11,070 bases of DNA from Flavobacteriales bacterium UBA972 (GCA_002292855.1 DBBY01000066.1:1-11070), one strand, 5' to 3'. Shown: positions 1 to 6,995, counted from the first letter of the stretch. The notes: generated from the letters alone by a model not told the origin. Program-made: numbers and translations.

Positions 1-1
1 G

Positions 2-994
2 ACGGGTTCTGGAATGGGTTGCCCTGACTGGCCCAAGTGTTTTGGCCTAGCGCTGCCACCTACTCGCCTCGATCAGGTGACCTGGTCGTCGACCGCCTCC
101 TACCACCAAGGCCAGATGGTGCTGCACGATGAGGCCTTCTGGGTTGCCCAAGCCGACCATGCGCCTCAATCAACCTTCGCCGACGCACTATGGCAGGAGT
201 ATACCCGCCACGACTACAGCACCTTTAACCCCCTTCATACCTGGATTGAGTTCATCAACCGCCTGCTTGGAGTGTTTTTGGGAATTCCCGTGCTGCTTGC
301 CACGGTCGCGAGCCTTAAGTTCCTTCGCAGCCATCCGCTTTGGTTCATAACCATGCTGACGGCCCTGCTTACTCTGGGATTTGAGGCCTGGCTGGGCAAG
401 GTGGTGATAGACGGCAACCTCGTTCCGCACCACATTACCTACCATCTTTTGGGTGCCTACTTTCTTCTGGCTTTGCTCACGGCACTCTTTCGCAACGTTC
501 ACAGCCTGGCCGAGCAAAACCTTTGGAGGGCGGAGCCTCCGGCCGCCAAAAACCTGAAGAACATCATGGCCATGTTTGCGGTATTGGCTCTTCTATTGCT
601 GGCACAAACCGTCTTGGGAACCTCCGTGCGCGAAGGCGTGGACGCCCTGGTGCACGACTTGGGTTTTGACACATCGAGGCTTGGCTGGGTCGCTAAGCTC
701 GAGCCCGGCGTGCTGATTCACCGCAGCTTCAGCATCCTTCTGCTGGGCTTTGCCTACTGGATCTACCGACGCAGCGAGGGTATGGCAGGCCTACGTGCCA
801 GGGCTGGTTTGGTTTTGGTGGTTTTTTGCCTTCAGGCCGCCGTGGGCGCCCTGCTCTACTACCTAGAGCTTCCGCGCGGACTGCAACCCATTCACCTCAT
901 GCTCGGCGTCGGCGCCTGGATGATTCTCGTGGATGCCGTGGTTAAGGCCGGCTTGATGCTTCGCGCCATTCAATCGTCTCGAGATAGCGCTTGA
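2..994 (+). CDS. ctaA: Heme A synthase (COX15/CtaA family), 5'-truncated by window edge
   Basis: Converts heme O to heme A in the cytoplasmic membrane, for assembly of aa3-type cytochrome oxidase. The frame is open from base 2 and reads TGSGMGCPDWPKCFG at once, the conserved N-terminal loop of the family with its cysteine pair. The ATG at 14 is therefore internal, and roughly 25-30 residues including the first membrane helix are probably missing to the left. About seven hydrophobic segments follow, as expected for an eight-helix protein. Histidines sit where heme ligands are expected: VPHHITYHLLG, the IHR of GVLIHRSFS, and PIHLMLG near the C-terminus. The first-half motif reads EFINR rather than the EYxHR of many CtaA proteins, which I recall as usual for Bacteroidota. 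The 3' end overlaps convergent gldD by 53 bp. Identification is secure; heme ligand assignment is inference. Confidence 0.93.
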   Translation, partial: TGSGMGCPDWPKCFGLALPPTRLDQVTWSSTASYHQGQMVLHDEAFWVAQADHAPQSTFADALWQEYTRHDYSTFNPLHTWIEFINRLLGVFLGIPVLLATVASLKFLRSHPLWFITMLTALLTLGFEAWLGKVVIDGNLVPHHITYHLLGAYFLLALLTALFRNVHSLAEQNLWRAEPPAAKNLKNIMAMFAVLALLLLAQTVLGTSVREGVDALVHDLGFDTSRLGWVAKLEPGVLIHRSFSILLLGFAYWIYRRSEGMAGLRARAGLVLVVFCLQAAVGALLYYLELPRGLQPIHLMLGVGAWMILVDAVVKAGLMLRAIQSSRDSA

Positions 995-1538
995 ATTCGT
1001 CTTCAAAAAAAGCGTGCACGGGCGACAAGCTGTCTGCGTTAGGGTGGGCGTAGACGTAGAGGGCTCCGCGCACAAAATGCGATACGCTGTCGGTGGCATA
1101 GAACTGAAGACCGCTTGCGGCATTGCCTCCAATGCGAAACAGCACGCCATAAACCTTGAGGGAATCGTTGAGGTAGACCATTTGGCTCATGCCGTCTGCG
1201 ACCACGCTGTGCTTGAGGGCAAGGTCGTGGGCGTCGTCAATGAGCCTTGACAGGTTGCCGCGCACCGGCAGGTAGGTAAACTGAACCCTGCTCTGGCAAA
1301 AGGGATAGACCAAGTCTCCCCAGCCCGCTTCTTTTTTGGCTTCCCATTGGCCGTTGGGGTGATGGTCTAGGGTAAAGGGCACGGCGGCCATGAGGTTCAC
1401 GGCTTCTGCGTCCGGAAGGTCTATGCGCGGGTAGCCCTTGGGTTTGGGCATCGGGGTCGCTTCGGGCCAAAAAACCAGGCAAGCCAGGCCTACAGCACCA
1501 GCCAGTCCTGCCGCCAGTAGAATCCTTTTAGTCTTCAC
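942..1538 (-). CDS. gldD: Gliding motility lipoprotein GldD
   Basis: GldD is a Bacteroidota protein required for gliding in Flavobacterium johnsoniae and tied to type IX secretion; its biochemical role is unknown. The 198-residue product has a basic start (MKTKR), a hydrophobic stretch, and a cysteine at 20 followed shortly by PKPKGYPRIDLP, the family's hallmark segment after the lipidation site. The lipobox is weak: residues before Cys20 are V-G-L-A, without Leu at -3. The length is normal for the family. The start is GTG at 1536-1538, overlapping the end of gldE by 11 nt, which suggests translational coupling. It is the last gene of the mutY-ssb-gldE-gldD block, and its 3' end overlaps ctaA on the other strand. 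No terminator is visible at its end. Family call is strong because the neighbour is gldE. Confidence 0.92.
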   Translation of the reverse strand: MKTKRILLAAGLAGAVGLACLVFWPEATPMPKPKGYPRIDLPDAEAVNLMAAVPFTLDHHPNGQWEAKKEAGWGDLVYPFCQSRVQFTYLPVRGNLSRLIDDAHDLALKHSVVADGMSQMVYLNDSLKVYGVLFRIGGNAASGLQFYATDSVSHFVRGALYVYAHPNADSLSPVHAFFEDEFKRYLETIEWREASSRP

Positions 1539-2820
1539 GACGCGAAACCTTTACGCGATCAATTCGGCGGCGGTCGCAGGCCTCCACGGTCCAGGTTAGG
1601 GGGCCAATGTCTTGCTGCTCTCCCTTGACCGGCATGCGCCCGAGCTGCTCGAGAATGAGGCCGGCCAGGGTATCGGCCTCTCCGCGTTCCAGAACGTCGG
1701 TCTCAAGGTTCATGGCGCGGAGCACGTCGTGCAAGGGCGTTCGAGCCTCAAAAACAAAGGTCCGCTCGTCCAATTGGGTGAACATTTTCTTTTCCGTGTC
1801 GAATTCGTCGTTGATTTCGCCCACGATTTCTTCCATTACGTCCTCGAGGGTTACCACTCCAGAAACTCCGCCGTACTCATCTACTACTACGGCGAGGTGC
1901 ATTTTTTTTGTTCTAAAATCCCCCAGCAGGTCGTCGATTTTCATGGTTTCAGAAACGAACATGGCCGGCCTAATTAGGTGCTGCCAGTCGGTACTCGAAT
2001 CCGAACCCAAAAAGGGCAAAAGATCTTTGGTGTGCAGTACCCCGATGATTCGGTCGCGCTGTTCTTGGTAGACGGGCAACCTCGAGTATCCGCTCTCGGT
2101 AACAACCTTGAGCACTTCTTTGATGTCCCAAGCGGAATTAAGGTCGATCAAATCCTGTCGGGGCGTGCATATTTGCTTGATGCTCGTGGTTCCAAAGCGA
2201 ACGATCTCCCGGAGCCATAATTTTTGCTGGGTGCTGGTGGCACTGCTGTCGGTCAGTTCCAGCGCCCTCTCGAGCTGAGCCACCGTAACAGAGGATTTTG
2301 GACCCCCTTTGCTCAGAGCCCGCGAGGTAAGCATAAGGCTCTTGGCCAAGGGCCTGACCAGCTTCATTGCCGCCAAAACGATGGGCGCCATAAAAATGCT
2401 GACCTGAATCCGCTTCAGATTAGAGAAGGACTTGGGTAGAACCTCTCCAAAAATGAGCAGGAGCAGGGTGGCTAGTCCGGTTTCAAGAACTGCCCGCAGC
2501 CACTCGAGGCTGCCGTCTGCTATGGCTTGGCCAATCCATATGCCCCAAACAAGCACAAAGGCGAGGTTAAAAAAGTTATTCCAAATCAGTAAGGTGGCCA
2601 GCAGGGACTCTGGCTGGCGGCAAAGTTCGAGTACCCGGGAGCCTCCGGTTCTTCGCTCTAATTCGTCTTTTTCACTCGGACTAAGGGCAAAAAATGCCAC
2701 CTCAGAGGCCGAGGCCATAAAGGAGCCCGCAAGCAGTAAAAGCAACACAGACCATGCGGCTGCAGTGCCACTGGCATCGATGGTTAAAAACAGGAGTTGC
2801 GGGAGGGGGTCAGGGTCCAA
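1528..2820 (-). CDS. gldE: Gliding motility-associated CNNM/CBS membrane protein GldE
   Basis: A 430-residue hemolysin C/CorC-type membrane protein. The N-terminal CNNM (DUF21) domain has four hydrophobic stretches near residues 20-45, 72-100, 109-127 and 138-157, including the conserved FGEVLPKS at 124-131. A CBS pair follows: about 216-272 (ICTPR, then GYSRLPVY and IIGVLHTKDLL) and 283-342 (AVVVDEYGGVSGVVTLED, then EIVGEI). A CorC/HlyC C-terminal domain occupies about 345-427. Such proteins are linked to divalent cation transport. In F. johnsoniae extra gldE partly suppresses gldB mutants, so a helper role in gliding or type IX secretion is likely. The start is taken as TTG at 2818-2820, because an in-frame TAG lies four codons upstream and the resulting MDPDP start resembles other GldE proteins. 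It lies 27 bp after ssb and overlaps gldD by 11 nt. Confidence 0.93.
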   Translation of the reverse strand: MDPDPLPQLLFLTIDASGTAAAWSVLLLLLAGSFMASASEVAFFALSPSEKDELERRTGGSRVLELCRQPESLLATLLIWNNFFNLAFVLVWGIWIGQAIADGSLEWLRAVLETGLATLLLLIFGEVLPKSFSNLKRIQVSIFMAPIVLAAMKLVRPLAKSLMLTSRALSKGGPKSSVTVAQLERALELTDSSATSTQQKLWLREIVRFGTTSIKQICTPRQDLIDLNSAWDIKEVLKVVTESGYSRLPVYQEQRDRIIGVLHTKDLLPFLGSDSSTDWQHLIRPAMFVSETMKIDDLLGDFRTKKMHLAVVVDEYGGVSGVVTLEDVMEEIVGEINDEFDTEKKMFTQLDERTFVFEARTPLHDVLRAMNLETDVLERGEADTLAGLILEQLGRMPVKGEQQDIGPLTWTVEACDRRRIDRVKVSRRED

Positions 2821-2847
2821 AATAAGGTACTAAGGTCAGCCTGGAGC

Positions 2848-3351
2848 TCAGAATTGCTCTTCGCCCTCGAAATCGTCCTCTGGCGCAGCCAACGAAGGGC
2901 TGTCGGGAGCACTGCGGAACTTACTGGTTCCATAGTCCCTCCCTTTGCGGTGGTCTTCGTCGCGGCCTCGGCCGGTGCGGCCTTGGTGCTCCTCATCGCG
3001 AGTACGGCCTTGCTGGTTGGGCCCGAGCATGGTCATGGCATCCGCAGCAATTTCAATGTTGTAGCGCGTTTGGTTGTGCTCGTCGGTCCATTGACGCGAG
3101 CGAATTCGACCTTCAATAAATACTTTGTCGCCTTTGTGCAAAAAGCGCTCGCAGACTTCGGCCAGGCGAGGCGCGCGAACCACCACGGTATGCCACTCGG
3201 TGGTTTCTTTGCGGTTCCCGTCTCGGTCGGTAAAATTTTCGGTAGTAGCGAGGGGGAATTTTACAAGCATTCCGCCGTTTTCGAATCGACGTATTTCAGG
3301 GTCTTTCCCGAGGTTGCCGATGAGCATTACTTTATTTAAAGTGCCTGCCAT
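2848..3351 (-). CDS. ssb: Single-stranded DNA-binding protein
   Basis: Binds single-stranded DNA during replication, recombination and repair. The 167-residue protein opens with MAGTLNKVMLIGNLGKDPE, the classic OB-fold start, and continues through EWHTVVV, the KGDKVFIEGRI strand and the YNIEI strand to about residue 105. The linker (about 110-150) is unusually charged, with repeated GR-x-RDE-x-H units, rather than Gly/Gln-rich. The C-terminus is acidic but ends in EDDFEGEEQF, not the common DDxPF, so the partner-binding tip is atypical. It has an ATG start, unlike its operon neighbours. It lies 29 bp downstream of mutY and 27 bp upstream of gldE, the usual gene order in Bacteroidota. No Shine-Dalgarno sequence precedes it. 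Confidence 0.96.
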   Translation of the reverse strand: MAGTLNKVMLIGNLGKDPEIRRFENGGMLVKFPLATTENFTDRDGNRKETTEWHTVVVRAPRLAEVCERFLHKGDKVFIEGRIRSRQWTDEHNQTRYNIEIAADAMTMLGPNQQGRTRDEEHQGRTGRGRDEDHRKGRDYGTSKFRSAPDSPSLAAPEDDFEGEEQF

Positions 3352-3380
3352 GTATTGTTTGATGCGATATTATAAGTGCT

Positions 3381-4364
3381 TCAAAGGTACGTGAATTTGG
3401 TCATCCAATGCTCAAACGCTTGAGGCATACCCTTATCGCGCCACTCCTTTGCCGTCATCCAAACAAGGACATCGGAACTCTCGGCAATAGGGTGCATGCA
3501 AAGGGTGAGCTTGCGGTGGCTCAATCGGTGCTCAATGCATTCTGCGCCTCCTTCGGTCGGACCCTTCTCGAGCGGGACAGGGGTGTATAGTCCCGACCAA
3601 ATTCCGCCAATGGGCCTTTGGACGAGCCCAAAATAATCTCCCTTGCGGACTACCCCAAAATGCCAAAGTTCCTCGCGCACCCTAACCTTGCGAACCTTAA
3701 TGGGCAAAGAAGCCGCGGTTCCAGCCCGCCCGGCCTCGCAGAATTCAATCAAGGGGCATTCGCTGCATTGAGGATTCTTGGGCAGGCAGTGGCTCTGCGC
3801 CAAGTCCATTATGGCCTGGTTGAAGTCGCCAGGTCGGCTTGGCGACAGCAGGCTTTGACTAAATTCAAGTATAAAATGCCTACTTAATACGGAATCGATG
3901 GGCTGAGTCCAGTTGGAGAGCCTTGCGTAGACGCGGTAGGCGTTGCCGTCAAGCGCCGGCCTCGGCTCTGCGTCAAGAATGGATGCCAGGGCAGCGGCCG
4001 TGTAGGTGCCCACCCCCGGAATTTTGAGCCAAGCCTCATAGCCCTTGGGCCAGCCCTGTTCATCGATTAATCGGGCCGCGCGGTGAAGCAGGTCCGCCCT
4101 GCGGTAGTATCCGAGTCCGCTCCAAAGGCCTTTAACAACCTCGGTTTCAGCCATGGCTAAATCGCGCACGCTGGGCAGCTCCTGCAGGAATCGCCGCCAG
4201 TAAGGGAGGCCCTGCTCGACCCTTGTTTGCTGAAGTATTATTTCGCTGAGCCAAATGGCATAGGGATTGCTCATATCCCTCCAAGGCAGAGAGCGCCCGC
4301 AGAAGTCATACCATTTCAGTAAAATTTCGGCTAATGCTGTAGTTTGAGTTGGTTCTTGCTTCAA
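3381..4364 (-). CDS. mutY: A/G-specific adenine DNA glycosylase MutY
   Basis: Removes adenine mispaired with 8-oxoguanine or guanine, starting base excision repair. The 327-residue protein shows the full HhH-GPD/iron-sulfur glycosylase set: the catalytic glutamate Glu41 in SEIILQQT; LGYYRRA at 84-90; helix-hairpin-helix IPGVGTYTAA at 115-124, with Tyr121 marking the adenine glycosylase type; catalytic Asp139 in ALDGNAYRVYAR; and the [4Fe-4S] cysteines 193, 200, 203 and 209 (C-x6-C-x2-C-x5-C). The C-terminal NUDIX-like 8-oxoG recognition domain spans about 230-325 with the HRLSH loop at 279-283. The start is TTG at 4362-4364: TAG lies three codons upstream and no ATG fits, since the first internal Met is within the conserved domain. 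It is the first gene of the minus-strand block and diverges from HU. All catalytic residues are present. Confidence 0.97.
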   Translation of the reverse strand: MKQEPTQTTALAEILLKWYDFCGRSLPWRDMSNPYAIWLSEIILQQTRVEQGLPYWRRFLQELPSVRDLAMAETEVVKGLWSGLGYYRRADLLHRAARLIDEQGWPKGYEAWLKIPGVGTYTAAALASILDAEPRPALDGNAYRVYARLSNWTQPIDSVLSRHFILEFSQSLLSPSRPGDFNQAIMDLAQSHCLPKNPQCSECPLIEFCEAGRAGTAASLPIKVRKVRVREELWHFGVVRKGDYFGLVQRPIGGIWSGLYTPVPLEKGPTEGGAECIEHRLSHRKLTLCMHPIAESSDVLVWMTAKEWRDKGMPQAFEHWMTKFTYL

Positions 4365-4379
4365 TGCGGACTATCTTTG
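4348..4379 (+). promoter_or_regulatory. Probable Bacteroidota-type promoter for the HU operon
   Basis: TATCTTTG at 4372-4379 matches the Bacteroidota -7 consensus TAnnTTTG exactly. GTTG at 4348-4351 lies 20 nt upstream and fits the TTG-type -33 element. Transcription would begin near 4384-4389, giving a leader of about 50 nt before the HU start at 4439. The -33 element lies inside the first codons of divergent mutY. This is read from pattern only; no start site is known. Confidence 0.6.
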
Positions 4380-4438
4380 CGCCCGCTAAAATAGGCTTAT
4401 CTAGGCCACTTAAATTAAACGTTTTACACCCCTAAAAC

Positions 4439-4732
4439 ATGACTAAAGCAGATATCGTATCAAAAATTGCCGACCGCACTGGCATGGAAAAAGCAGACGT
4501 ACTAGCAGCCGTAGAAGGCTTCATGCGCGAAGTGAAAAGCGGAATGGAATCCGGTGAAAACGTTTACCTGCGCGGTTTCGGTAGCTTCGTGCTCAAGAGC
4601 CGTGCTCAAAAGACCGGTCGCAATATTTCAAAGAACACCACCCTGGTGATTCCTGCACATTTTATTCCTTCATTCAAGCCGGCTAAGACCTTCGCAGAAT
4701 CTGTGAAGAAGAATGTTCCGGTGAAGAAGTAA
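4439..4732 (+). CDS. hup: HU family DNA-binding protein
   Basis: A nucleoid protein that bends and compacts DNA. The 97-residue sequence begins MTKADIVSKIADRTG, has the helical dimerisation half to about residue 40, then RGFGSFVLKSRAQKTGRN leading into the DNA-contacting arm. The arm reads GRNISKNTTLVIPAHFIP instead of the GRNPxTGE seen in Escherichia coli HU; this is the variant I know from Bacteroidota HU proteins. The C-terminal FKPAKTF is normal, and a short Lys-rich tail (KKNVPVKK) follows. It is the first gene of a plus-strand series (HU, TPR protein, small basic protein, RNase G) and is preceded by a good TAnnTTTG-type promoter. The leader is A-rich just before the ATG without a Shine-Dalgarno sequence. 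Confidence 0.95.
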   Translation: MTKADIVSKIADRTGMEKADVLAAVEGFMREVKSGMESGENVYLRGFGSFVLKSRAQKTGRNISKNTTLVIPAHFIPSFKPAKTFAESVKKNVPVKK

Positions 4733-4750
4733 CCTTCCAACCTTCTTAGA

Positions 4751-5272
4751 ATGAATCGTGTGGTTTGGATCGCAGCATCAGCCATTGTCCTTGGGGCTTT
4801 GGCTGTTTTACTGTTGCCCACCAATCCTGGCTCAGAAACCAATGAGCCTACAGAGCGCGTCGTCAGTCCCTTGGATTCCAAGGTCCGCGAAGCCGTTCGC
4901 CTGATTCAAGAAGGAACGGGAAACCCTATGGACGCCATCACCTTGCTTCGCGAGGTGGTCGAAGAGGATCCCAAACACCGAGATGGCCTGTTTCATCTTG
5001 GTGAATTTTCGCGTATGTCTGGACAATTGGACCGGGCCTTAGAACGATATGCAAGTATTTTACAGATATACCCAAGCGACCATGAGGCCGCCCTTCGGTA
5101 TGCCGAGACTCTTGCCGATTTAGGTCGTCAAAGCGAAGCCCAAGATTTTATTGGGCGCTACTTAGCCGACCATCCAGATTCCGATCTGAGTTCACTAACA
5201 CAGCTGCGCGATAGCTGGACCGAGGGGGATGCTGCGGCACCCGCCGGATCCGAACCTGTATTAACCGATTAA
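4751..5272 (+). CDS. Membrane-anchored tetratricopeptide repeat protein
   Basis: A 173-residue protein of unknown function. Residues 4-23 form one hydrophobic segment, probably an uncleaved membrane anchor because no clear signal-peptidase site follows. The rest is soluble and mainly helical. Two or three TPR-like units run from about 45 to 140, the clearest being HRDGLFHLGEFSRMSGQLDRA, then ERYASILQIYPSDHEAALRYAETLADLG, with the usual Ala/Gly/Leu spacing and an inter-repeat proline. The tail is short, acidic and Ala/Pro-rich. TPR units bind other proteins, so a scaffolding or adaptor role at the membrane is a reasonable guess. The gene starts 18 bp after HU and ends 11 bp before the small basic protein gene, so co-transcription is likely. 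I recall a TPR gene between HU and RNase G in other Bacteroidota, but its job there is also unassigned. Confidence 0.85.
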   Translation: MNRVVWIAASAIVLGALAVLLLPTNPGSETNEPTERVVSPLDSKVREAVRLIQEGTGNPMDAITLLREVVEEDPKHRDGLFHLGEFSRMSGQLDRALERYASILQIYPSDHEAALRYAETLADLGRQSEAQDFIGRYLADHPDSDLSSLTQLRDSWTEGDAAAPAGSEPVLTD

Positions 5273-5283
5273 ACGACTTAGTT

Positions 5284-5373
5284 ATGCCAAGCGGTAAAAA
5301 ACGCAAGCGCCATAAAATGGCCACACACAAACGCAAAAAGCGCCTTCGCAAGAATCGCCATAAAAAGAAATAA
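5284..5373 (+). CDS. AURKAIP1/COX24-domain small basic protein (29 aa), probable ribosomal protein
   Basis: A very short gene: ATG at 5284, TAA at 5371-5373, 29 residues. The product starts MPSGKKRKRHKMATHKRKK and ends NRHKKK; about two thirds of the residues are Lys, Arg or His, and there are no acidic residues. This matches the tiny AURKAIP1/COX24-domain proteins of Bacteroidota. The family includes mitochondrial ribosomal protein mS38 and the small mycobacterial protein bS22, both buried in rRNA of the small subunit, so a ribosomal role is likely (inferred from the family). The gene lies 11 bp after the TPR gene and 9 bp before the RNase G ATG, clearly within the same operon. The coding frame is certain; the exact ribosomal position of the Bacteroidota version is not something the sequence shows. 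Confidence 0.88.
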   Translation: MPSGKKRKRHKMATHKRKKRLRKNRHKKK

Positions 5374-5376
5374 GGA
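5372..5376 (+). promoter_or_regulatory. Possible Shine-Dalgarno sequence of RNase G
   Basis: AAGGA ends 6 nt before the ATG at 5383, overlapping the stop codon of the small basic protein gene. Bacteroidota ribosomes generally do not rely on this motif, and I saw none at the other starts here. It mainly supports choosing the ATG at 5383 over the TTG at 5377. It could be coincidence. Confidence 0.35.
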
Positions 5377-5382
5377 TTGACC

Positions 5383-6933
5383 ATGCGTACCGAACTGATT
5401 ATTCAAGCCAGTGAATCGGACGCCATCATCGCCTTACTTCAGGACGGTCGCTTGACCGAACTCGTCTCCGAAAACGAGCAACAGCAGTTTTCGGTTGGCG
5501 ATGTATACCTCGGGGTAGTGCGCAAGTTAGCGCCCAACCTCAATGCGGCTTTTGTAGACGTGGGTTACGAGAAGGATTCCTTCTTGCACTACCATGATCT
5601 AGGCCCCCAGATTCCAACCTGGCAGAACTACCTAAAAAAAGTTCGCCAGAGTAAGTACACCTCTGATTTATCGGAGGTAGAAATTCTTCCCGAAATCGAG
5701 AAGGACGGAAGCTTGGAGGTTCTACTTAAGCCCGGCGATGAGGTGCTGGTTCAGATTACTAAGGAACCCATTTCGACCAAGGGTCCTAGGGTTACTTCTG
5801 ATATTTCTATAGCGGGGCGATTTATCGTACTCGTTCCCTTCAATGGGAGGATTTCTGTATCGCAAAAGATACGGGATCGCAAGGAGCGCGATCGCCTGCG
5901 CAAGCAGGTGCAGAACGTGCTCCCTAAAGGTTTTGGCGTGATTGTGCGCACCGTGGCTGAGGGAGTGACCCAAGAAGACATTGAGGCTGACCTCAATGAC
6001 TTAGTGGGCCGCTGGAAGACCCTTTACCGCAACGTGCGGGGTGCCAAACCCAAGAAGTGCATACTTCGCGAGATGGACCGAGCTTCGGCCTACCTGCGCG
6101 ACTCCTTCAACGACAGTTTTGATCAAATTGTAGTGGACCACCAGGCCCTCTACGAAGACATCAAGGGCTACGTCGAGGCCATCGCTCCCGAGCGGGTCGG
6201 AATCGTCAAGCTTCATACTTCGGCCGTTCCGGTGTTTCAGCACTACGGCGTCGACCGGCAGGTGAAGAGCGCATTCGGACGCACGGTGAACATGGGCAAG
6301 GGCACCTACCTGGTGGTCGAGCACACCGAGGCGATGCACGTCATTGACGTGAATTCGGGCAATCGTTCGGGCAAAGGCGAAAGCCAAGAAGAGAACGCGC
6401 TGGCTGTTAATATGATGGCTGCCGAAGAGATTGCTCGCCAGCTTCGTTTGCGCGATATGGGCGGAATCATTTGCGTGGACTTCATCGACATGGCCAAAAG
6501 CGAAAACCGTCGGGAACTTTATGAGTTTCTCAAGGATTTGATGGCTACTGATCGGGCTCGGCATAAAATTCTTCCGCCGTCTAAGTTTGGTTTGGTCGAG
6601 ATCACGCGCCAGCGCGTGCGTCCGGCACAAGCCATTGAGACGCAAGAAGAAAATCCGGATGCCTTGATCGATGCACCCATCACGTTGATTGATGCCCTCC
6701 AGCAGAAGTTCGAGCAAATTAGCGCGGCACTCAAGCAAAAGGGCAAAGGGGCTCCCATCTTTTTGCACGTTCATCCATTTTTGGCCTCCTACCTCAAGCA
6801 GGGATGGTTTTGGCAAACACTGGAGTACAAATGGTCTCGGATTGCCGGTCAAAAGCTTAAGGTGGTCTCTCGTGATGCCTTTAAAATGCTGGAGTACCGT
6901 TTTGCCGATGCCGAGGGCAAGAAGATTGGGTGA
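5383..6933 (+). CDS. rng: Ribonuclease G (Rne/Rng family)
   Basis: A single-strand-specific endoribonuclease that processes rRNA (16S 5' end in other bacteria) and turns over mRNA. The 516-residue protein, counted from ATG 5383, has an N-terminal S1-type domain (VGDVYLGVVRKLAPNLNAAFVDVG, near 40-65) with a long insertion before KGPRVTSDISIAGRF, then the 5' sensor/RNase H-like region and the DNase I-like catalytic part. The metal-binding aspartates are visible: Asp322 in IDVNSG and Asp366 in VDFIDM, matching Asp303 and Asp346 of E. coli RNase E. After ITRQRVRP there is no CPxC zinc-link motif; only two cysteines occur, both elsewhere. I recall this absence as usual for Bacteroidota. A TTG two codons upstream is possible, but the ATG gives a normal start (MRTELII). 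It ends the HU-led series and is followed by a strong terminator. Confidence 0.95.
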   Translation: MRTELIIQASESDAIIALLQDGRLTELVSENEQQQFSVGDVYLGVVRKLAPNLNAAFVDVGYEKDSFLHYHDLGPQIPTWQNYLKKVRQSKYTSDLSEVEILPEIEKDGSLEVLLKPGDEVLVQITKEPISTKGPRVTSDISIAGRFIVLVPFNGRISVSQKIRDRKERDRLRKQVQNVLPKGFGVIVRTVAEGVTQEDIEADLNDLVGRWKTLYRNVRGAKPKKCILREMDRASAYLRDSFNDSFDQIVVDHQALYEDIKGYVEAIAPERVGIVKLHTSAVPVFQHYGVDRQVKSAFGRTVNMGKGTYLVVEHTEAMHVIDVNSGNRSGKGESQEENALAVNMMAAEEIARQLRLRDMGGIICVDFIDMAKSENRRELYEFLKDLMATDRARHKILPPSKFGLVEITRQRVRPAQAIETQEENPDALIDAPITLIDALQQKFEQISAALKQKGKGAPIFLHVHPFLASYLKQGWFWQTLEYKWSRIAGQKLKVVSRDAFKMLEYRFADAEGKKIG

Positions 6934-6955
6934 TTATTCTCCCTTACTTGTAATT

Positions 6956-6982
6956 AGGCGGCCAGTTTTGGCCGCCTTTTTT
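6956..6982 (+). terminator. Rho-independent terminator after rng
   Basis: AGGCGGCCA (6956-6964) and TGGCCGCCT (6969-6977) form a perfect 9-bp stem with a 4-nt GTTT loop, followed by a run of T to 6982. It ends 49 nt after the rng stop codon and only 13 nt before the recX ATG, so it should close the HU-TPR-small protein-rng transcript. The T run is present only in the plus direction. Confidence 0.9.
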
Positions 6983-6995
6983 GTTTCTTAGCAGC

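Noticed and set aside
1607..2833. Several plus-strand frames of 70-150 codons opposite gldE
   Set aside because: Shadows of gldE; Ser/Arg-rich translations without domains.
2797..3339. 180-codon plus-strand frame opposite ssb
   Set aside because: Antisense to the well-conserved SSB; the translation has no domain and crosses the end of gldE.
4365..4438. Minus-strand promoter for mutY (TATTTTAG-like box)
   Set aside because: One mismatch and no -33 TTG at the right distance; too weak to list as a feature.
6001..6852. 283-codon minus-strand frame inside rng
   Set aside because: It lies fully within the conserved RNase G catalytic region on the other strand and has no recognisable domain.
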